From: Pseudomonas fragi
GTDB taxonomy: Bacteria > Pseudomonadota > Gammaproteobacteria > Pseudomonadales > Pseudomonadaceae
Assembly (NCBI RefSeq): GCF_025426255.1
Contig: NZ_CP104861.1
Span: forward strand, 5,007,001 to 5,071,000
Reading direction: 5' to 3'
Length of the DNA: 64,000 nucleotides
The first letter of the stretch is position 1, and every line of letters begins with the position of its first letter. A program made the translations under genes and the position numbers. Below are positions 53,052 through 61,839 of this stretch, in pieces. Below the pieces are notes generated by a model. It was not told the DNA's origin. It did not search any database and worked only from the letters and a program-made list of their open reading frames with translations.

Positions 53052-53825
53052 ATGGCTTTGGCCACGCCCGCGCTTGAAATCCGCAACTTGCACAAACGCT
53101 ACGGCGAGCTTGAGGTACTTAAAGGTATCTCGCTGACCGCACGCGACGGCGACGTGATCTCGATCCTGGGCTCTTCCGGTTCCGGCAAGTCCACCCTGCT
53201 GCGCTGCATCAACCTTCTGGAAAACCCCCATGAAGGCCAGATCGTGGTCGCCGGGGAAGAGCTCAAACTCAAGAAAGCCAAAAATGGCGAACTGGTCGCG
53301 GCCGACGGCAAGCAGATCAATCGCATGCGCAGTGAACTGGGTTTTGTATTTCAAAACTTTAACCTGTGGCCGCACATGACCATCCTCGACAACATTATCG
53401 AGGCCCCGCGTAGGGTTCTGGGGCAGAGCAAAGCCGAAGCAATCGAAGTTGCCGAAGCACTGCTGGCCAAGGTCGGCATTGGCGAAAAGCGTCATGCCTA
53501 TCCATCCGAATTGTCCGGCGGCCAGCAGCAACGTGCAGCGATTGCCCGCACGCTGGCCATGCAACCCAAAGTCATTCTGTTCGATGAACCGACATCGGCA
53601 CTTGACCCGGAAATGGTTCAAGAAGTACTTAGTGTGATCCGCGCGCTCGCCGAAGAAGGTCGCACTATGCTGTTGGTCACCCACGAGATGGGCTTTGCCC
53701 GTCAGGTGTCCACCGAAGTAGTGTTTTTGCATCAGGGCCTGATCGAAGAGCAAGGGTCGCCAGAACAGGTGTTCGACAACCCGGTTTCGGCGCGCTGTAA
53801 ACAATTCATGTCCAGCAACCGCTAA
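53052..53825 (+). CDS. Amino-acid ABC transporter, ATP-binding protein
   Basis: 257-residue ATPase of the HisP/ArtP group. Walker A is SSGSGKST, the Q-loop FVFQNFNLWPHMT, signature LSGGQQQR, Walker B VILFDEPTSAL and the switch His in VTHEMGF. It energises uptake of basic amino acids or similar solutes through the membrane pair encoded downstream. First gene of a four-gene operon (PA5152-PA5155 order); the binding-protein gene follows after 13 bases. Confidence 0.93.
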   Translation: MALATPALEIRNLHKRYGELEVLKGISLTARDGDVISILGSSGSGKSTLLRCINLLENPHEGQIVVAGEELKLKKAKNGELVAADGKQINRMRSELGFVFQNFNLWPHMTILDNIIEAPRRVLGQSKAEAIEVAEALLAKVGIGEKRHAYPSELSGGQQQRAAIARTLAMQPKVILFDEPTSALDPEMVQEVLSVIRALAEEGRTMLLVTHEMGFARQVSTEVVFLHQGLIEEQGSPEQVFDNPVSARCKQFMSSNR

Positions 53826-53838
53826 CGGAGCAACACGA

Positions 53839-54594
53839 ATGCAGAACTATAAAAAGCTTCTCCTGGCCGCTGCCGCCACACTGGTTTTCAGCGCCAACGC
53901 CCTGGCTGTTGATAAGTACAAAGTCGGGATTGAAGGTGCTTACCCACCATTCAATAACAAAAACGCCAGTGGTGAAGTTGTGGGCTTCGACCCCGACATA
54001 GCGATGGCCCTGTGCGCCAAGATGAAAGCCGAGTGTGAAATCGTCACCTCCGATTGGGACGGCATCATCCCGGCACTGAACGCCAAAAAGTACGATTTCA
54101 TCGTGTCGTCGCTGTCGATCACGGACGAACGCAAGCAAGCGGTCGATTTCACCGACCCGTACTACTCCAACAAGCAGCAGTTCATCGCACCGAAAAAAGT
54201 CGATTTCAAAACCGACCTCGCGTCCCTCAAGGGCAAGGCCCTGGGCACCCAGCGTTCAACTCAAGCTGCAACCTGGCTGGACGATAACCTGGGCACCGAC
54301 GCGACCATCTCCTTGTACGACACCCAGGAAAACGCCTACCTCGACCTGACTTCGGGCCGTGTAGACGCCTTGCTGGCTGACAAGTATGCCAACTACGACT
54401 GGCTGAAAAGCCCGGCTGGCCAGGCATACGAGTTCAAGGGTGAGCCGGTCAACGAAGACGACAAAGTCGGCATCGCTCTGCGTAAAGGCGACAACGAACT
54501 GCGCGCCAAGCTGAACCTGGCCCTCAAGCAAATCGTTGAAGACGGCACGTACAAGAAGATCAACGACAAGTACTTCCCGTTCAGCATCTACTGA
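53839..54594 (+). CDS. Amino-acid ABC transporter, periplasmic binding protein
   Basis: 251-residue binding protein of family 3. Signal peptide cut after NALA (about residue 23); mature part has KVGIEGAYPPFNNKNASGEV, DIAMALCAKMKAECEIV, SSLSITDERKQAVDFTDPYY and the C-terminal KKINDKYFPFSIY, close to HisJ/ArgT/AotJ-like proteins for basic amino acids. The ligand is inferred from that resemblance only. A 12-base-pair hairpin follows the stop. Confidence 0.92.
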   Translation: MQNYKKLLLAAAATLVFSANALAVDKYKVGIEGAYPPFNNKNASGEVVGFDPDIAMALCAKMKAECEIVTSDWDGIIPALNAKKYDFIVSSLSITDERKQAVDFTDPYYSNKQQFIAPKKVDFKTDLASLKGKALGTQRSTQAATWLDDNLGTDATISLYDTQENAYLDLTSGRVDALLADKYANYDWLKSPAGQAYEFKGEPVNEDDKVGIALRKGDNELRAKLNLALKQIVEDGTYKKINDKYFPFSIY

Positions 54595-54602
54595 CCTGCC
54601 TG

Positions 54603-54628
54603 ACTGGTGCGCCCACGGGCGCACCAGT
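54603..54628 (+). promoter_or_regulatory. Perfect hairpin between binding-protein and permease genes
   Basis: ACTGGTGCGCCC pairs fully with GGGCGCACCAGT around a two-base centre, with no T-run. Hairpins here often stabilise the upstream mRNA and dampen downstream reading, so the binding protein outnumbers the membrane parts. Confidence 0.75.
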
Positions 54629-54651
54629 CCCTAGCAAAGCCTGCCTACCCC

Positions 54652-55344
54652 ATGACTATCGATCTATACGGATTCGGCCCGGCGCTTGCCGCTGGCGCGC
54701 TGATGACCGTCAAGCTGGCACTTACTGCGCTGTGTCTGGGCCTGGTGCTCGGATTGCTCGGTGCCTTGGCCAAAACATCCCCCTACAAACCGCTTAGATG
54801 GTTGGGCGGCGCCTATTCGACCCTGGTTCGCGGCGTGCCCGAACTGCTCTGGGTGTTGCTGATTTACTTCGGCAGCGTGAATCTGGTGCGCGCCATCGGC
54901 GAACACATCGGCATGCCCGAACTCACCCTCAGTGCCTTCGCTGCAGGCGTGCTCGCTTTGGGCCTGTGCTTTGGTGCCTATGCCACCGAAGTGTTTCGCG
55001 GCGCCATTCTGGCCATCCCCAAAGGCCACCGCGAAGCGGGCATGGCACTGGGCTTGTCCAAACCGCGGATTTTCACCCGGCTGGTGCTGCCGCAAATGTG
55101 GCGTATCGCCCTGCCCGGCCTGGGCAACCTGTTCATGATCCTGATGAAAGATACCGCACTGGTGTCGGTAATCGGTCTGGAAGAAATCATGCGTCAGGCG
55201 CAAAACGCCGTGACCTTCGCCAAACACCCGTTCACCTTCTACATGGTGGCAGCCGTGATGTACCTGGGCCTGACCGTATTGGCCATGGGCACCATGCACG
55301 TGCTTGAAAAACGCGCAGCGCGCGGCTTCGTGAGGAGGACGTAA
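54652..55344 (+). CDS. Amino-acid ABC transporter permease (HisQ type)
   Basis: 230-residue membrane subunit with about five helices. Start MTIDLYGFGPALAAGALMTV; the coupling motif EAGMALGLSKPRIFTRLVLP (EAA loop) contacts the ATPase. FRGAILAIPKGHREAG is typical of HisQ/ArtQ. I chose ATG 54652; the frame stays open upstream through the hairpin. Stop overlaps the next permease start (TAATG). Confidence 0.92.
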   Translation: MTIDLYGFGPALAAGALMTVKLALTALCLGLVLGLLGALAKTSPYKPLRWLGGAYSTLVRGVPELLWVLLIYFGSVNLVRAIGEHIGMPELTLSAFAAGVLALGLCFGAYATEVFRGAILAIPKGHREAGMALGLSKPRIFTRLVLPQMWRIALPGLGNLFMILMKDTALVSVIGLEEIMRQAQNAVTFAKHPFTFYMVAAVMYLGLTVLAMGTMHVLEKRAARGFVRRT

Positions 55345-56033
55345 TGGAGTGGGAAGTAATCCTCAAATGGCTGCCCAAGCTGATGCAGGGCGCAACCCTG
55401 ACCCTGGAGCTGACCGCAATCTCGGTGATCGCCGGTCTGATCGTGGCTATTCCGCTGGGCATCGCCCGCTCATCCAAACTCTGGTATGTGCGTTCGCTGC
55501 CTTACGCCTATATCTTTTTCTTCCGTGGTACGCCGCTGCTGATCCAGCTGTTTCTGGTCTATTACGGTCTGGCTCAGTTCGATCTGGTACGTGAAAGCGC
55601 GTTGTGGCCGTACCTGCGTAGCCCGTTCTGGTGCGCAATCATCACCATGACCCTGCACACGGCCGCGTACATTGCCGAGATCCTGCGTGGTGCGATTCAG
55701 GCCATCCCGCCGGGTGAAATCGAGGCAGCACGGGCCCTGGGCATGTCGCGTTTCAAAACCCTGGTGCATATCGTCCTGCCGCGGGCCACGCGTATCGGCC
55801 TGCCGGCTTACAGCAACGAAGTGATCCTGATGCTCAAGGCCAGCTCGCTGGCGAGTACCGTGACCCTGCTGGAACTGACCGGCATGACCCGCACCATCAT
55901 TGCTCGCAACTACCTGACGGTGGATATGTTCCTGACCGCAGGCGCGATCTACCTGATCATGTCGTTTGTGCTGATCCAGGGGTTCAAACTGCTGGAGCGC
56001 TGGTTGCGCGTCGATGCCTGCCAAGGGCGCTGA
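55344..56033 (+). CDS. Amino-acid ABC transporter permease (HisM type)
   Basis: 229-residue partner of the HisQ-type subunit. It opens MEWEVILKWLPKLMQGATLT, has FRGTPLLIQLFLVYYG and the EAA loop EIEAARALGMSRFKTLVHIV. GAGGAGG-like GTGAGGAGGAC precedes the overlapping ATG. Its end overlaps the methyltransferase gene by 20 bases. Confidence 0.93.
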   Translation: MEWEVILKWLPKLMQGATLTLELTAISVIAGLIVAIPLGIARSSKLWYVRSLPYAYIFFFRGTPLLIQLFLVYYGLAQFDLVRESALWPYLRSPFWCAIITMTLHTAAYIAEILRGAIQAIPPGEIEAARALGMSRFKTLVHIVLPRATRIGLPAYSNEVILMLKASSLASTVTLLELTGMTRTIIARNYLTVDMFLTAGAIYLIMSFVLIQGFKLLERWLRVDACQGR

Positions 56034-57222
56034 CCTGCTCGCCCGCTTTGAGGCGCTGGACCGGTTTCTGCTCGACCACCAGCACCTCTGGCGCCCACGG
56101 CCCTTCACTGCGCTGAATGTGCCGTGGGAAGCGCAACACCCCGAACTGGCGCAGTGGTTGCGCCAGCGCTCGCTACAAGACGCCGAAGCCAGCCACAACC
56201 AGCCTCAACACTTGCCCGCCCCCGCGCCGTTCCCTGAGCTGGCGGCGACCTCGCTCGCTCTGAGCGCGGTTAACCGTCTGCCCACCCAAGCCATTGCCCC
56301 CGTTGCCCAGCGCTTGCAGGTGGATGTGCCGGGGCGTAAATGGCAACAAATCGAAGCCTTCGCCCAGAGCCTGACATTCAAGCAAAAACCCACGCACTGG
56401 CTGGACTGGTGCGCAGGCAAAGGCCATTTAGGTCGTCGACTTATGAGCGCTGGAGAGCAACTGACCTGTCTGGAGTACGACCCGGCACTGATCGAGTCCG
56501 GCCAGCAACTCAGCCAGCGCCATCACTTGCCAGCACACCATATTCAACAAGACGTGCTCGCCCCCGAAGCCGCCTTGCAGCTCACGGCCCAGATGACACC
56601 CGTGGCGCTGCATGCTTGTGGCGACTTGCATGTGCGCCTGCTGCAACTGGCCAGCGCGGCGGGTTGTGCACAACTTGCCGTGTCGCCCTGCTGCTACAAC
56701 CGCATCGGCGGGTCGCACTATCAGGCCTTATCCACGGCCGCCAAGGCGTCCGGCTTGCAGCTGTCGCTGGACGACCTGGGCCTGCCCATGAGCGAAACCG
56801 TCACTGCAGGCACCCGCGTACGGCGCCAGCGTGACGAGTCGATGGCACGGCGTTTGGGTTTTGATCTGTGGCAGCGCCAGCACCGTCAGTGTGATGAATA
56901 CTTATCCACACCCTCGTTGCCCGGCACCTGGCTGAACAAGCCGTTTGCCGAATACTGCGCAGATCTGGCAGCACTGAAGAACTTATCCACAAGCGGCGAC
57001 GAAGACTGGCCGGCACTGCAAGCCGCAGGCTGGGAACGGCTGGCGCAAGTGCGCAATCTTGAATTGGTGCGCGGGCTGTTCCGGCGCCCGCTGGAGGTGT
57101 GGCTGGTGCTGGATCGGGCGCTGTATCTGGAGGAAAACGGTTATGAGGTACAGGTCGGCGAGTTCTGTGACAACCACCTGACCCCGCGCAACCTGATGCT
57201 GCTGGCGCAGCGTTGTGGATAA
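56014..57222 (+). CDS. SAM-dependent methyltransferase, GSTCD-like
   Basis: 402-residue protein with a Rossmann methyltransferase core: WLDWCAGKGHLGRRL (SAM loop) near residue 130, TCLEYDPALIESG, then LHACGDLHVRLL and VSPCCYNRIGG, a cysteine pair typical of this family. N-terminal third is less conserved. Substrate unknown. It is co-transcribed with the transporter genes through a 20-base overlap. It contains three DnaA-box-like nonamers coding Leu-Ser-Thr with rare TTA, plus a fourth at its stop codon. Confidence 0.85.
   Translation: MPAKGADLLARFEALDRFLLDHQHLWRPRPFTALNVPWEAQHPELAQWLRQRSLQDAEASHNQPQHLPAPAPFPELAATSLALSAVNRLPTQAIAPVAQRLQVDVPGRKWQQIEAFAQSLTFKQKPTHWLDWCAGKGHLGRRLMSAGEQLTCLEYDPALIESGQQLSQRHHLPAHHIQQDVLAPEAALQLTAQMTPVALHACGDLHVRLLQLASAAGCAQLAVSPCCYNRIGGSHYQALSTAAKASGLQLSLDDLGLPMSETVTAGTRVRRQRDESMARRLGFDLWQRQHRQCDEYLSTPSLPGTWLNKPFAEYCADLAALKNLSTSGDEDWPALQAAGWERLAQVRNLELVRGLFRRPLEVWLVLDRALYLEENGYEVQVGEFCDNHLTPRNLMLLAQRCG
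56728..57222. other. Cluster of four DnaA-box-like nonamers
   Basis: TTATCCACG (56728-56736), TTATCCACA (56902-56910), TTATCCACA (56983-56991) and the inverted TGTGGATAA (57214-57222) lie within 495 bases. Three fit the bacterial DnaA consensus TTATNCACA exactly. Confidence 0.55.
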
Positions 57223-57255
57223 GTCTCTCGCCCCCTGTGGGAGCTGGCTTGTAGC

Positions 57256-57666
57256 CTACGAGCCGCGATACGTCGAGAAGCCATAAGGGCTGAGCAGCAA
57301 CGGAATGTGGTAATGCTGGTCCACATTTTTCACTTCAAAAATCACCGGAATTTCCGGAAAGAAGGTCTCATGGCCCGTTTTCTTGAAGTACTCACCGGTT
57401 TTGAACACCACACGATACTCACCCGCCTCAAACGCTTGCTTGGCCGGGAACAGCTCGCCGATACGCCCCTGCTCGTTGGTCACGCCCTGTGCCAGCGGCT
57501 GCCAGTCTTTACCCACATGCTTTTCCAGCGTCACGTTGACACCCGGCGATGGCAGACCATTTTCAAGGTTGAGCACATGCACGCTCAAAGGGTTACCCGC
57601 TGCCAATGCCAGGCTCGACAGGCCGCTCAGGCTCAAAGCCGCCAATGTCATTCGTAGAGTTTTCAT
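57256..57666 (-). CDS. uraH: Periplasmic 5-hydroxyisourate hydrolase / transthyretin-like protein
   Basis: 136-residue protein with a signal peptide (cut after LALA, about residue 22). Mature catalytic residues of HIU hydrolase are all visible: His in LSVHVLN, Arg in QGRIGELF, His in DQHYHIPLLL, and the C-terminal YRGS. It would hydrolyse 5-hydroxyisourate in the periplasm, as E. coli HiuH does. Follows the GlcG-like gene by 31 bases and, as in E. coli, adjoins an HprRS-like system, suggesting control by that pair. Confidence 0.9.
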   Translation of the reverse strand: MKTLRMTLAALSLSGLSSLALAAGNPLSVHVLNLENGLPSPGVNVTLEKHVGKDWQPLAQGVTNEQGRIGELFPAKQAFEAGEYRVVFKTGEYFKKTGHETFFPEIPVIFEVKNVDQHYHIPLLLSPYGFSTYRGS

Positions 57667-57697
57667 GATTAATCCTGTTGGTTAAAAAACAATCAAT

Positions 57698-58177
57698 TCA
57701 GCGTTGAATTGTCAGGCCAATCTGTTGCGCGGCCTTTAGCGCACAGGCTTCGTCCTGCTCAGCACCTCCGGCCCCGGCCACGCCCATTGCGCCCACCAGT
57801 TCGCCCTCGGCAAACAGCGGCACACCGCCGCCCAGCAACAACAGTTCAGCGATGGTATTGAGGTTGCTCGCTTCAGGATTGCTGCGCGCTCGCTCGGCAA
57901 ACAACCGGGTCGGCGTTTTGCTCGACAGCGCAGTCCAGGCTTTGCGCTGGCTGGCCAGCAGGTTGTGCAGGCCAACGTCCTCCGGGCGCATCGCCACCAG
58001 CACATTGCCACCGCGATCAAGCACGCTCAGCGCACCTGTGCAGTGCTTGAGCGTGGCATCGGCTAACTGCCGGGCAGTGGCCAGGTCCAGATCGGCATGA
58101 CGCGCCAGATTCGGCGCCGCATGGGCGGCACTGGCAACGCCAACGGCAGTCCATAACAACAAGGTTTTCAGCATCAT
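57698..58177 (-). CDS. Periplasmic GlcG/HbpS-like protein
   Basis: 159-residue protein with a signal peptide (cut after AHAA, about residue 22) and the GlcG fold: ADLDLATARQLADATLKHC, ALSVLDRGGNVLVAMRPED, and GGGVPLFAEGELVGAMGVAG. HbpS, a relative, binds haem and feeds a two-component sensor under oxidative stress. ATG 58177 has AGGAG seven bases upstream. First gene of a unit with uraH, reading away from hprRS. Confidence 0.85.
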   Translation of the reverse strand: MMLKTLLLWTAVGVASAAHAAPNLARHADLDLATARQLADATLKHCTGALSVLDRGGNVLVAMRPEDVGLHNLLASQRKAWTALSSKTPTRLFAERARSNPEASNLNTIAELLLLGGGVPLFAEGELVGAMGVAGAGGAEQDEACALKAAQQIGLTIQR

Positions 58178-58241
58178 CGGCAAGCTCCTGTACGAATGCG
58201 TCCACCTTAACCAGCGACCCTCGTCAGAACCCCGTCAGTTG

Positions 58242-58259
58242 CATTACAAGTTTGTAATA
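58242..58259. promoter_or_regulatory. HprR/CusR-type operator box
   Basis: CATTACAAGTTTGTAATA is an 18-base palindrome matching the E. coli HprR/CusR consensus CATTACAA-N2-TTGTAATG at all fixed positions but the last. It sits midway between the divergent glcG-uraH and hprRS units, as the box does between hiuH and hprR in E. coli. Confidence 0.85.
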
Positions 58260-58312
58260 GGCAACACCCGCGAAGGCGCCTAGCCTGTGCAGACGATTGA
58301 TCGAGGTGTGCG

Positions 58313-58987
58313 ATGCGTTTGTTAGTGGTTGAAGACGAAGCCAAGACGGCAGATTTCCTGGCCAAGGGCCTCAAGGAATCAGGCTTTGCAGTGGATGTGG
58401 CGCTGAACGGGCTGGACGGCCGTTACTTTGTCGAGCAACAGGAATACGACCTGATCATCCTCGACGTGATGCTGCCGGGGCTCAATGGCTGGCAATTGCT
58501 GCAACTGATTCGCCAGCGCAGCGCCACGCCGGTGCTGTTTTTGACCGCCAGGGATGCCATCGAAGACCGCGTGCGCGGCCTCGAACTGGGTGCCGACGAT
58601 TATCTGCTCAAGCCCTTCGCCTTTGCCGAGTTGCTCGCCCGGGTGCGCACCTTGCTGCGCCGTGGCCCCATGCGCGAGGCCGAGGCATACACCATTGCCG
58701 ATCTTGAAATTGATGTGCTGCGCCGCCGGGTCAGCCGGGGCGGCCAGCGCATCAGCCTGACCAACAAGGAATTTGCGCTGCTGCAACTGCTGGCCAGCCG
58801 TCAGGGCGAAGTTTTGTCGCGCACCTTGATCGCTTCGCAGGTCTGGAACCTCAACTTCGACAGCGACACCAACATGGTCGAAGTCGCCGTGCGCCGCTTG
58901 CGCTCCAAGGTCGACGACCCGTATATGCCCAAACTGATCCACACCGTGCGCGGCGTCGGCTATCAGTTGGAAGCACCCGATGAGTAA
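58313..58987 (+). CDS. HprR/CopR-like response regulator
   Basis: 224-residue OmpR-type regulator. The receiver domain has D51 (LIILDVMLPGLNGWQLL) and K in YLLKPFAFAEL; the winged helix has ISLTNKEFALLQLLASRQGEV and MPKLIHTVRGVGYQLE, wording shared by heavy-metal and HprR regulators. Context (uraH and the CATTACAA box) favours HprR, which answers H2O2 or HOCl, over copper. Overlaps the kinase by eight bases. Confidence 0.88.
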   Translation: MRLLVVEDEAKTADFLAKGLKESGFAVDVALNGLDGRYFVEQQEYDLIILDVMLPGLNGWQLLQLIRQRSATPVLFLTARDAIEDRVRGLELGADDYLLKPFAFAELLARVRTLLRRGPMREAEAYTIADLEIDVLRRRVSRGGQRISLTNKEFALLQLLASRQGEVLSRTLIASQVWNLNFDSDTNMVEVAVRRLRSKVDDPYMPKLIHTVRGVGYQLEAPDE

Positions 58988-60347
58988 ATCCATCGCCTGG
59001 CGCCTCGCGCTGGCGATTGCCCTGACCTGTGCGTTGGTGCTGAGTGTGATCGGGGTATTTCTGTATCGCTCCCTGGCCTCGGAGTTGGCGTTTCGTGATG
59101 ACCAGGCGCTGCTCGGGCGCCTTGAGCAAGTCCGCGCCCTGCTGCATGACAGCGACAGCCTCGAAGCCCTGCAAGAGCGCCCGCGTTTGTACCAGAACAT
59201 GCTGGGCAACCTGGACAGCGTGTTGCTGGTCAAACGGGCAGATGGCAGCCCGTTGATCGCCATCAACCCGCATCAACAGGACGTGCCGGATATGCCGCCT
59301 ATCGCTCAGGACCGGGCACCGCAGCGCACGGATATCAAAACCCTGGACGCGACAGTGCTGCTTGCCGGTATGGCTCGAGGCCCGGCTGATGAAATCCTCA
59401 GCGTGACGGTAGGCAAGCGCCTGGATGAGCGTGAGCAGATGCTCGCCAGTTACCGCATGCGCTTGTACATGGCAGCAGGGTTGGGCACATTGCTGGCCTT
59501 CGGACTTGGCTTACTGCTGTTACGCCGAGGCCTCACGCCACTGCGCGAACTGGCACAGGCCATGCGCCATATCGACCCACGCAGCCTTGACCGGCGCATG
59601 CCCACCGAAGCCATACCAACCGAGCTCAAAGAACCAGTGCAGGCACTCAACGCCATGCTCGCGCGGCTCGAAGACAGCTTTGCGCGCCTGTCGCAGTTCT
59701 CCGCCGACCTGGCCCATGAAATCCGCACACCGCTGCACAACCTGCTGGGCAGCAACAGCCTGGCCCTGAACCAGTCGCGCAGCCCGGCCGAGTATCAAGA
59801 AGTGCTGGCGTCGAATATCGAAGAGTACGAACGCCTCAATCGCATGGCCGAAAATCTGATGTTTCTCGCCCGCGCTGAACACGGCCAGCGCCCATTGCAG
59901 CTACAAGCGCTGGACCTTCGCGAGGTCGGCGATGGGCTATGTGATTACTTCGAGGCGCTGGCCGAAGACCGTCAGTTGCAACTGGATAATCAGCTCAGCG
60001 GGCCGCTTGTGGCCGATCAACAACTGCTGCAACGAGCGCTGGGCAATCTGCTGGCCAATGCCGTGCGCCATGCTCAAGCAGGTTCTACCGTGCGCTTGCT
60101 CCGCCATGACGATGCCGGGTTTTGCTGGATCGGAGTGCACAACCTTGGCCCGGCGATTGAGGCGCAGCATCTGGGCAAGCTGTTCGACCGTTTTTACCGG
60201 GTCGACCCGTCACGGGCACAACCTGGCGACTCCGGCGGCCTGGGGTTGGCGATTGTGCATTCGATCATGCAACTGCATGGCGGCCAGGTACGGATAAACA
60301 GTGATGACAGCGGCACGCTATTTGAGCTGGGGTTTGCATATCTTTAA
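58980..60347 (+). CDS. HprS/CusS-like sensor histidine kinase
   Basis: 455-residue membrane kinase. Two transmembrane segments (about 9-29 and 161-181) enclose a periplasmic domain; HAMP follows; H246 lies in ADLAHEIRTPLHNLL; the ATPase has LLANAVRHAQ and GDSGGLGLAIVHSIMQLHGG. It is a heavy-metal-type kinase. The only membrane-segment cysteine I see is C17 in the first helix; E. coli HprS depends on membrane cysteines for oxidant sensing, so this point bears on the true signal. Confidence 0.88.
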   Translation: MSKSIAWRLALAIALTCALVLSVIGVFLYRSLASELAFRDDQALLGRLEQVRALLHDSDSLEALQERPRLYQNMLGNLDSVLLVKRADGSPLIAINPHQQDVPDMPPIAQDRAPQRTDIKTLDATVLLAGMARGPADEILSVTVGKRLDEREQMLASYRMRLYMAAGLGTLLAFGLGLLLLRRGLTPLRELAQAMRHIDPRSLDRRMPTEAIPTELKEPVQALNAMLARLEDSFARLSQFSADLAHEIRTPLHNLLGSNSLALNQSRSPAEYQEVLASNIEEYERLNRMAENLMFLARAEHGQRPLQLQALDLREVGDGLCDYFEALAEDRQLQLDNQLSGPLVADQQLLQRALGNLLANAVRHAQAGSTVRLLRHDDAGFCWIGVHNLGPAIEAQHLGKLFDRFYRVDPSRAQPGDSGGLGLAIVHSIMQLHGGQVRINSDDSGTLFELGFAYL

Positions 60348-60479
60348 TGCGGTGGAACAGATGAGCGACGAAGTGTCGCCGCTGGCCAATTCAGTGAAAA
60401 TTCGGCTCACCGCCGACTACCTGCGCTAATTTTTCAACGAGCCCCAGCCAGAATCGTGAAAATAGTCTGTTATCAGGGG

Positions 60480-60507
60480 TTTACAAGCGCAAACATCCGG
60501 GTATACT
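60480..60507 (+). promoter_or_regulatory. Sigma-70 promoter of tRNA-Thr
   Basis: TTTACA (60480-60485), a 16-base spacer, TATACT (60502-60507), then a GC-rich discriminator, 14 bases before the tRNA. Confidence 0.75.
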
Positions 60508-60520
60508 CGTCGCCCATAAC

Positions 60521-60596
<76 letters not shown>

Positions 60597-60639
60597 CATT
60601 AGGTTTCATAGACAGTCAGCACAGTCTTTGAAACCCCCG

Positions 60640-60665
60640 AAAACCCGCCTTCTGGCGGGTTTTTT
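60640..60665 (+). terminator. Terminator after tRNA-Thr
   Basis: AAAACCCGCC, TTCT loop, GGCGGGTTTTTT. Perfect stem and T-run. Confidence 0.9.
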
Positions 60666-60745
60666 CGTTTTGGGGTTCTTTCGGGTTACTTCAAAACCTA
60701 ATAAATATAGGGGTCAGGTCATTCGATAAAGGCCCTAGTACCCTT

Positions 60746-61719
60746 ATGTCTCGCACCACTGCCCCGCCCTCCGATTCTGCTTACCGCTCAGCCAAGCCCA
60801 TCGACAGCGTCTAAAAGCTTTTTGACGGCGATGGCTTCTACCTTCCAGTCCAACCCAATGGCCGCAAAGGGTGGCGGCTCCGTTACGTCAAACCTGACGG
60901 ACGGAAATGTCGGCCAAGTGGGCACCAGACCATTCCAAGACAGTGATGAGCCGCCTCAAAACCCACGTATTCCCGCTGATCGGCGCAAGCGCCATTGTTG
61001 ATCTCGACACCCATGACCTTATGCAGCCCTTGGAAGCGATCAAGAAGCGCGGAACGATCGACGTTGCTTTAAGGGTACAAAACTACCTGCAGAGCATCAT
61101 GCGCGAGGCAAAGCGCCTCCGGCTTATCACCATAAACCCTGCTTACGATCTCGAAGGCTCGATCAAAGCCCCGCGGGTGGTACATCGCCCCGCCCTACCC
61201 TTATCGCGACTGCCGGAACTACAGGAGCGGATCGACACCTATAAAGGCCGGGCACTTACCCGTCTGACGGTGATGCTGTCACTGCATATGTTTGTACGAT
61301 CCAGCGAGCTGCGTTTCGCCCGCTGGAGCGAGTTCGACCTGGTGTTTGCAGGCGATGCCAAACCCTGGAGGCCCATGTCCGAAAACACTGTGAACAACGC
61401 GCTTCGGACGATGGGATACGACACCAACACCGATATCTGCGGGCATGGGTTTCGTTCGATAGCCTTCAGCGCACTGATCGAGTCAGGATTGTGGTCGGAG
61501 ACAGCTATTGAACGGCAGATGAGCCACAAGGAGCGCAACAACGTCCGCGCCGCTTACATCCACAAGGCCGAGTTCATCGAGGAGCGCAGGCTGATCATGA
61601 ACTGGTGGAGCCGGTACCTGGAGGCCAACCGGCAGGAGCATGTCACTCCACACGAATTCGCAAACCAGACCGGAGCGAACGTCACTCGCCTAAAAGCAAA
61701 ACGTGGCACAACTGAGTAA
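60746..61719 (+). pseudogene. Decayed P4-type tyrosine integrase
   Basis: Remains of a prophage/island integrase normally near 400 residues. The N-terminus (DSAYRSAKPIDSV then KLFDGDGFYLPVQPNGRKG) is broken by TAA at 60812-60814 where a Tyr codon is expected. Near 60900 the reading frame shifts from that of the N-terminal part to that of the rest, with loss of about 60 codons by comparison with the family. The core-binding domain SKWAPDHSKTVMSRLKTHVF and the first Arg (FVRSSELRF) remain; a second in-frame deletion lies between RWSEFDL and VFAGDAKPWRPMS. The His-Arg (HGFR) and Tyr (RAAYIHK) box survives. It starts about 150 bases after tRNA-Thr. Confidence 0.88.
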
Positions 61720-61760
61720 GCGCTCGGTCTTCATATCTCAGCGATCCGCTTGCCCACGCG

Positions 61761-61805
61761 GGTCCATCCAAGCGGGGCTGCAAAGCCGCCCCGCTTGGAT
61801 GGACC
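61761..61805. repeat. Perfect hairpin, 18-base-pair stem
   Basis: GGTCCATCCAAGCGGGGC (61761-61778) and GCCCCGCTTGGATGGACC (61788-61805) with a nine-base loop. It begins about 40 bases after the integrase remnant. There is no T-run on the plus strand; AAAAAA follows after CTCACTT. Confidence 0.9.
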
Positions 61806-61839
61806 TCACTTAAAAAATCTAAAGCCCACGCAAACTGTC

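Noticed and set aside
57231..57262. Another family B REP copy after the methyltransferase gene
   Set aside because: Only a short degenerate part (CTGTGGGAGCTGGCTTG) is present, without a facing partner.
60361..60429. 22-codon frame MSDEVSPLANSVKIRL after hprS
   Set aside because: Too short to judge; it might be the tail of a lost gene, but no family could be named.
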